This document shows, piece after piece, positions 63,284 through 64,000 of a stretch of 64,000 nucleotides of DNA. Source of the stretch: Arthrobacter sp. TMP15 (GTDB taxonomy: Bacteria > Actinomycetota > Actinomycetes > Actinomycetales > Micrococcaceae); the NCBI RefSeq assembly GCF_039529835.1, contig NZ_CP154263.1, positions 1 through 64,000 on the forward strand, read 5' to 3'. The first letter of the stretch is position 1; the number at the start of each line of letters is the position of its first letter. The translations under genes were made by a program, and so were the position numbers. A model generated the notes under the pieces. That model saw nothing but the letters and a program-made list of their open reading frames with translations. It did no database searches and was not told where the DNA came from.

Positions 63284-64000
63284 ATGGAACCTCCGACCCA
63301 AGCGCAAGAATCGAAACTGAAGCAAGCAATCACCGGACCTCTGCTGTACTTGTTCATCCTCGGAGATGTACTGGGGGCAGGTATTTACGCGCTTGTTGGC
63401 AAAGTGGCCGGCGAAGTCGGTGGTGCTATCTGGGTTCCGCTACTTTTTGCTTTATTGTTGGCCATGCTCACGGCCGCATCGTACGCAGAGCTTGTTACTA
63501 AATACCCAAAAGCAGGCGGCGCTGCGGTATTCGCTGAACGAGCGTTTAAATTACCGCTAGTATCTTTTCTGGTCGGATTTTGCATGTTGGCAGCCGGAGT
63601 TACCAGCGCTGCAGGTTTAAGCCTGGCCTTCACCGGAGACTACCTCAAACCCTTCTTAGATGTTCCTGCGGTACCAGCAGCGCTTGCATTCCTGTTCCTC
63701 GTCGCTTTGCTGAACGCGCGCGGAGTGAAAGAATCCGTGAGAGCTAATGTTGTCATGACCGTTATTGAGGTCTCGGGGCTGGTTCTGGTCATAGTACTGG
63801 TAGGCCTCATGGTTGGTCGAGGGGCTGGAGCGGTGTCACGTGTGATCGAATTCAACCCTGAGGTCTCTCCAGCGGTTGGAATTCTAGCCGCTTCACTCTT
63901 GGCGTACTACTCTTTTGTCGGGTTTGAGACCTCGGCTAATGTCGCGGAAGAAGTCCGTAACGTCCATCGGGTCTATCCGAAGGCTCTCTTTGGTGCACTG
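63284..64000 (+). CDS. APC-family amino-acid permease (partial, runs off the window)
   Basis: The first 239 residues of a transporter. It starts MEPPTQAQESKLKQAITGPL. The first helix has FILGDVLGAGIYALVGKVAG, the substrate-binding GAGIYAL motif of APC transporters. Helices 2-6 follow (VPLLFALLLAMLTAASYAEL, FLVGFCMLAAGVTSAAGLSL, VVMTVIEVSGLVLVIVLVG and AASLLAYYSFVGFETSANVA). The gene continues beyond 64000. No ribosome-binding site precedes the ATG, and TACACT lies about seven bases upstream, so the mRNA may be leaderless. It lies 33 bases after the FAD-Rieske gene, perhaps importing its substrate. Confidence 0.9.
   Translation, partial: MEPPTQAQESKLKQAITGPLLYLFILGDVLGAGIYALVGKVAGEVGGAIWVPLLFALLLAMLTAASYAELVTKYPKAGGAAVFAERAFKLPLVSFLVGFCMLAAGVTSAAGLSLAFTGDYLKPFLDVPAVPAALAFLFLVALLNARGVKESVRANVVMTVIEVSGLVLVIVLVGLMVGRGAGAVSRVIEFNPEVSPAVGILAASLLAYYSFVGFETSANVAEEVRNVHRVYPKALFGAL

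Noticed and set aside
1-64000. CRISPR arrays, tRNA and rRNA genes
   Set aside because: No regularly spaced direct repeats, cloverleaf-like sequences or rRNA-like stretches were recognised by eye. A covariance-model scan would be decisive.

Overview
This window looks like accessory DNA, a large plasmid or genomic island, from an actinobacterium. Gene families, frequent GTG/TTG starts, short gene overlaps and moderate GC point to the order Micrococcales, possibly a Micrococcaceae relative such as Arthrobacter or Glutamicibacter. That placement is inference. The left end carries a ParA ATPase with a small putative ribbon-helix-helix partner and two palindromic operator-like sites, which suits plasmid partition. 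No tRNA, rRNA or CRISPR array was recognised.

Region 1 (about 2-14.3 kb) is a defence island. It holds a 71-residue protein translated with a RecF/SMC-like ATPase, a convergent DUF4365-like nuclease-fold protein, the frameshifted remains of an Abi-type HEPN gene, a DoxX membrane protein and a complete type I restriction-modification operon (hsdM-hsdS-hsdR). A serine recombinase, two small ORFs and a LuxR-type regulator under a perfect 20-bp palindrome follow.

Region 2 (17-29 kb) is a transport and mobile-element zone. It holds a FUSC-like membrane protein (first of two near-identical copies), an ISL3 element broken by a frameshift and by a 560-bp non-autonomous element with elaborate ends, four MFS transporters (one beside a TetR regulator) and an IS110 remnant.

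Region 3 (29-36 kb) builds the cell surface: a class F-like sortase, a DUF3494 ice-binding-type adhesin, an Hpt-like protein without the usual histidine, a SipW-type signal peptidase fused to Ig-like repeats and a TasA/CalY-like protein. The fusion carries its own copy of the CalY-type signal and processing segment and may cleave itself.

Region 4 (36-49.3 kb) has small unknown proteins, a Tn3-type resolvase, the second FUSC copy, a CDF metal transporter overlapping a substrate-binding lipoprotein gene, three glycosyltransferases, an SbnA-like PLP enzyme and UDP-glucose dehydrogenase, probably for extracellular polysaccharide.

Region 5 (49.5-64 kb) is rich in genome-maintenance and stress genes: DUF488, an alkyltransferase-like protein, a flavodoxin-like reductase, topoisomerase IB, LigD and Ku (bacterial NHEJ), a zinc alcohol dehydrogenase, a DUF6480 protein, a FAD oxidoreductase with a Rieske domain, and an amino-acid permease cut by the window end. 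An intact ISL3 element with a perfect 8-bp target duplication sits here. Scraps of the CDF and UDP-glucose dehydrogenase genes at 50.8-51.1 kb, and a longer dehydrogenase pseudogene at 60.4-60.8 kb, show repeated shuffling of this gene set.
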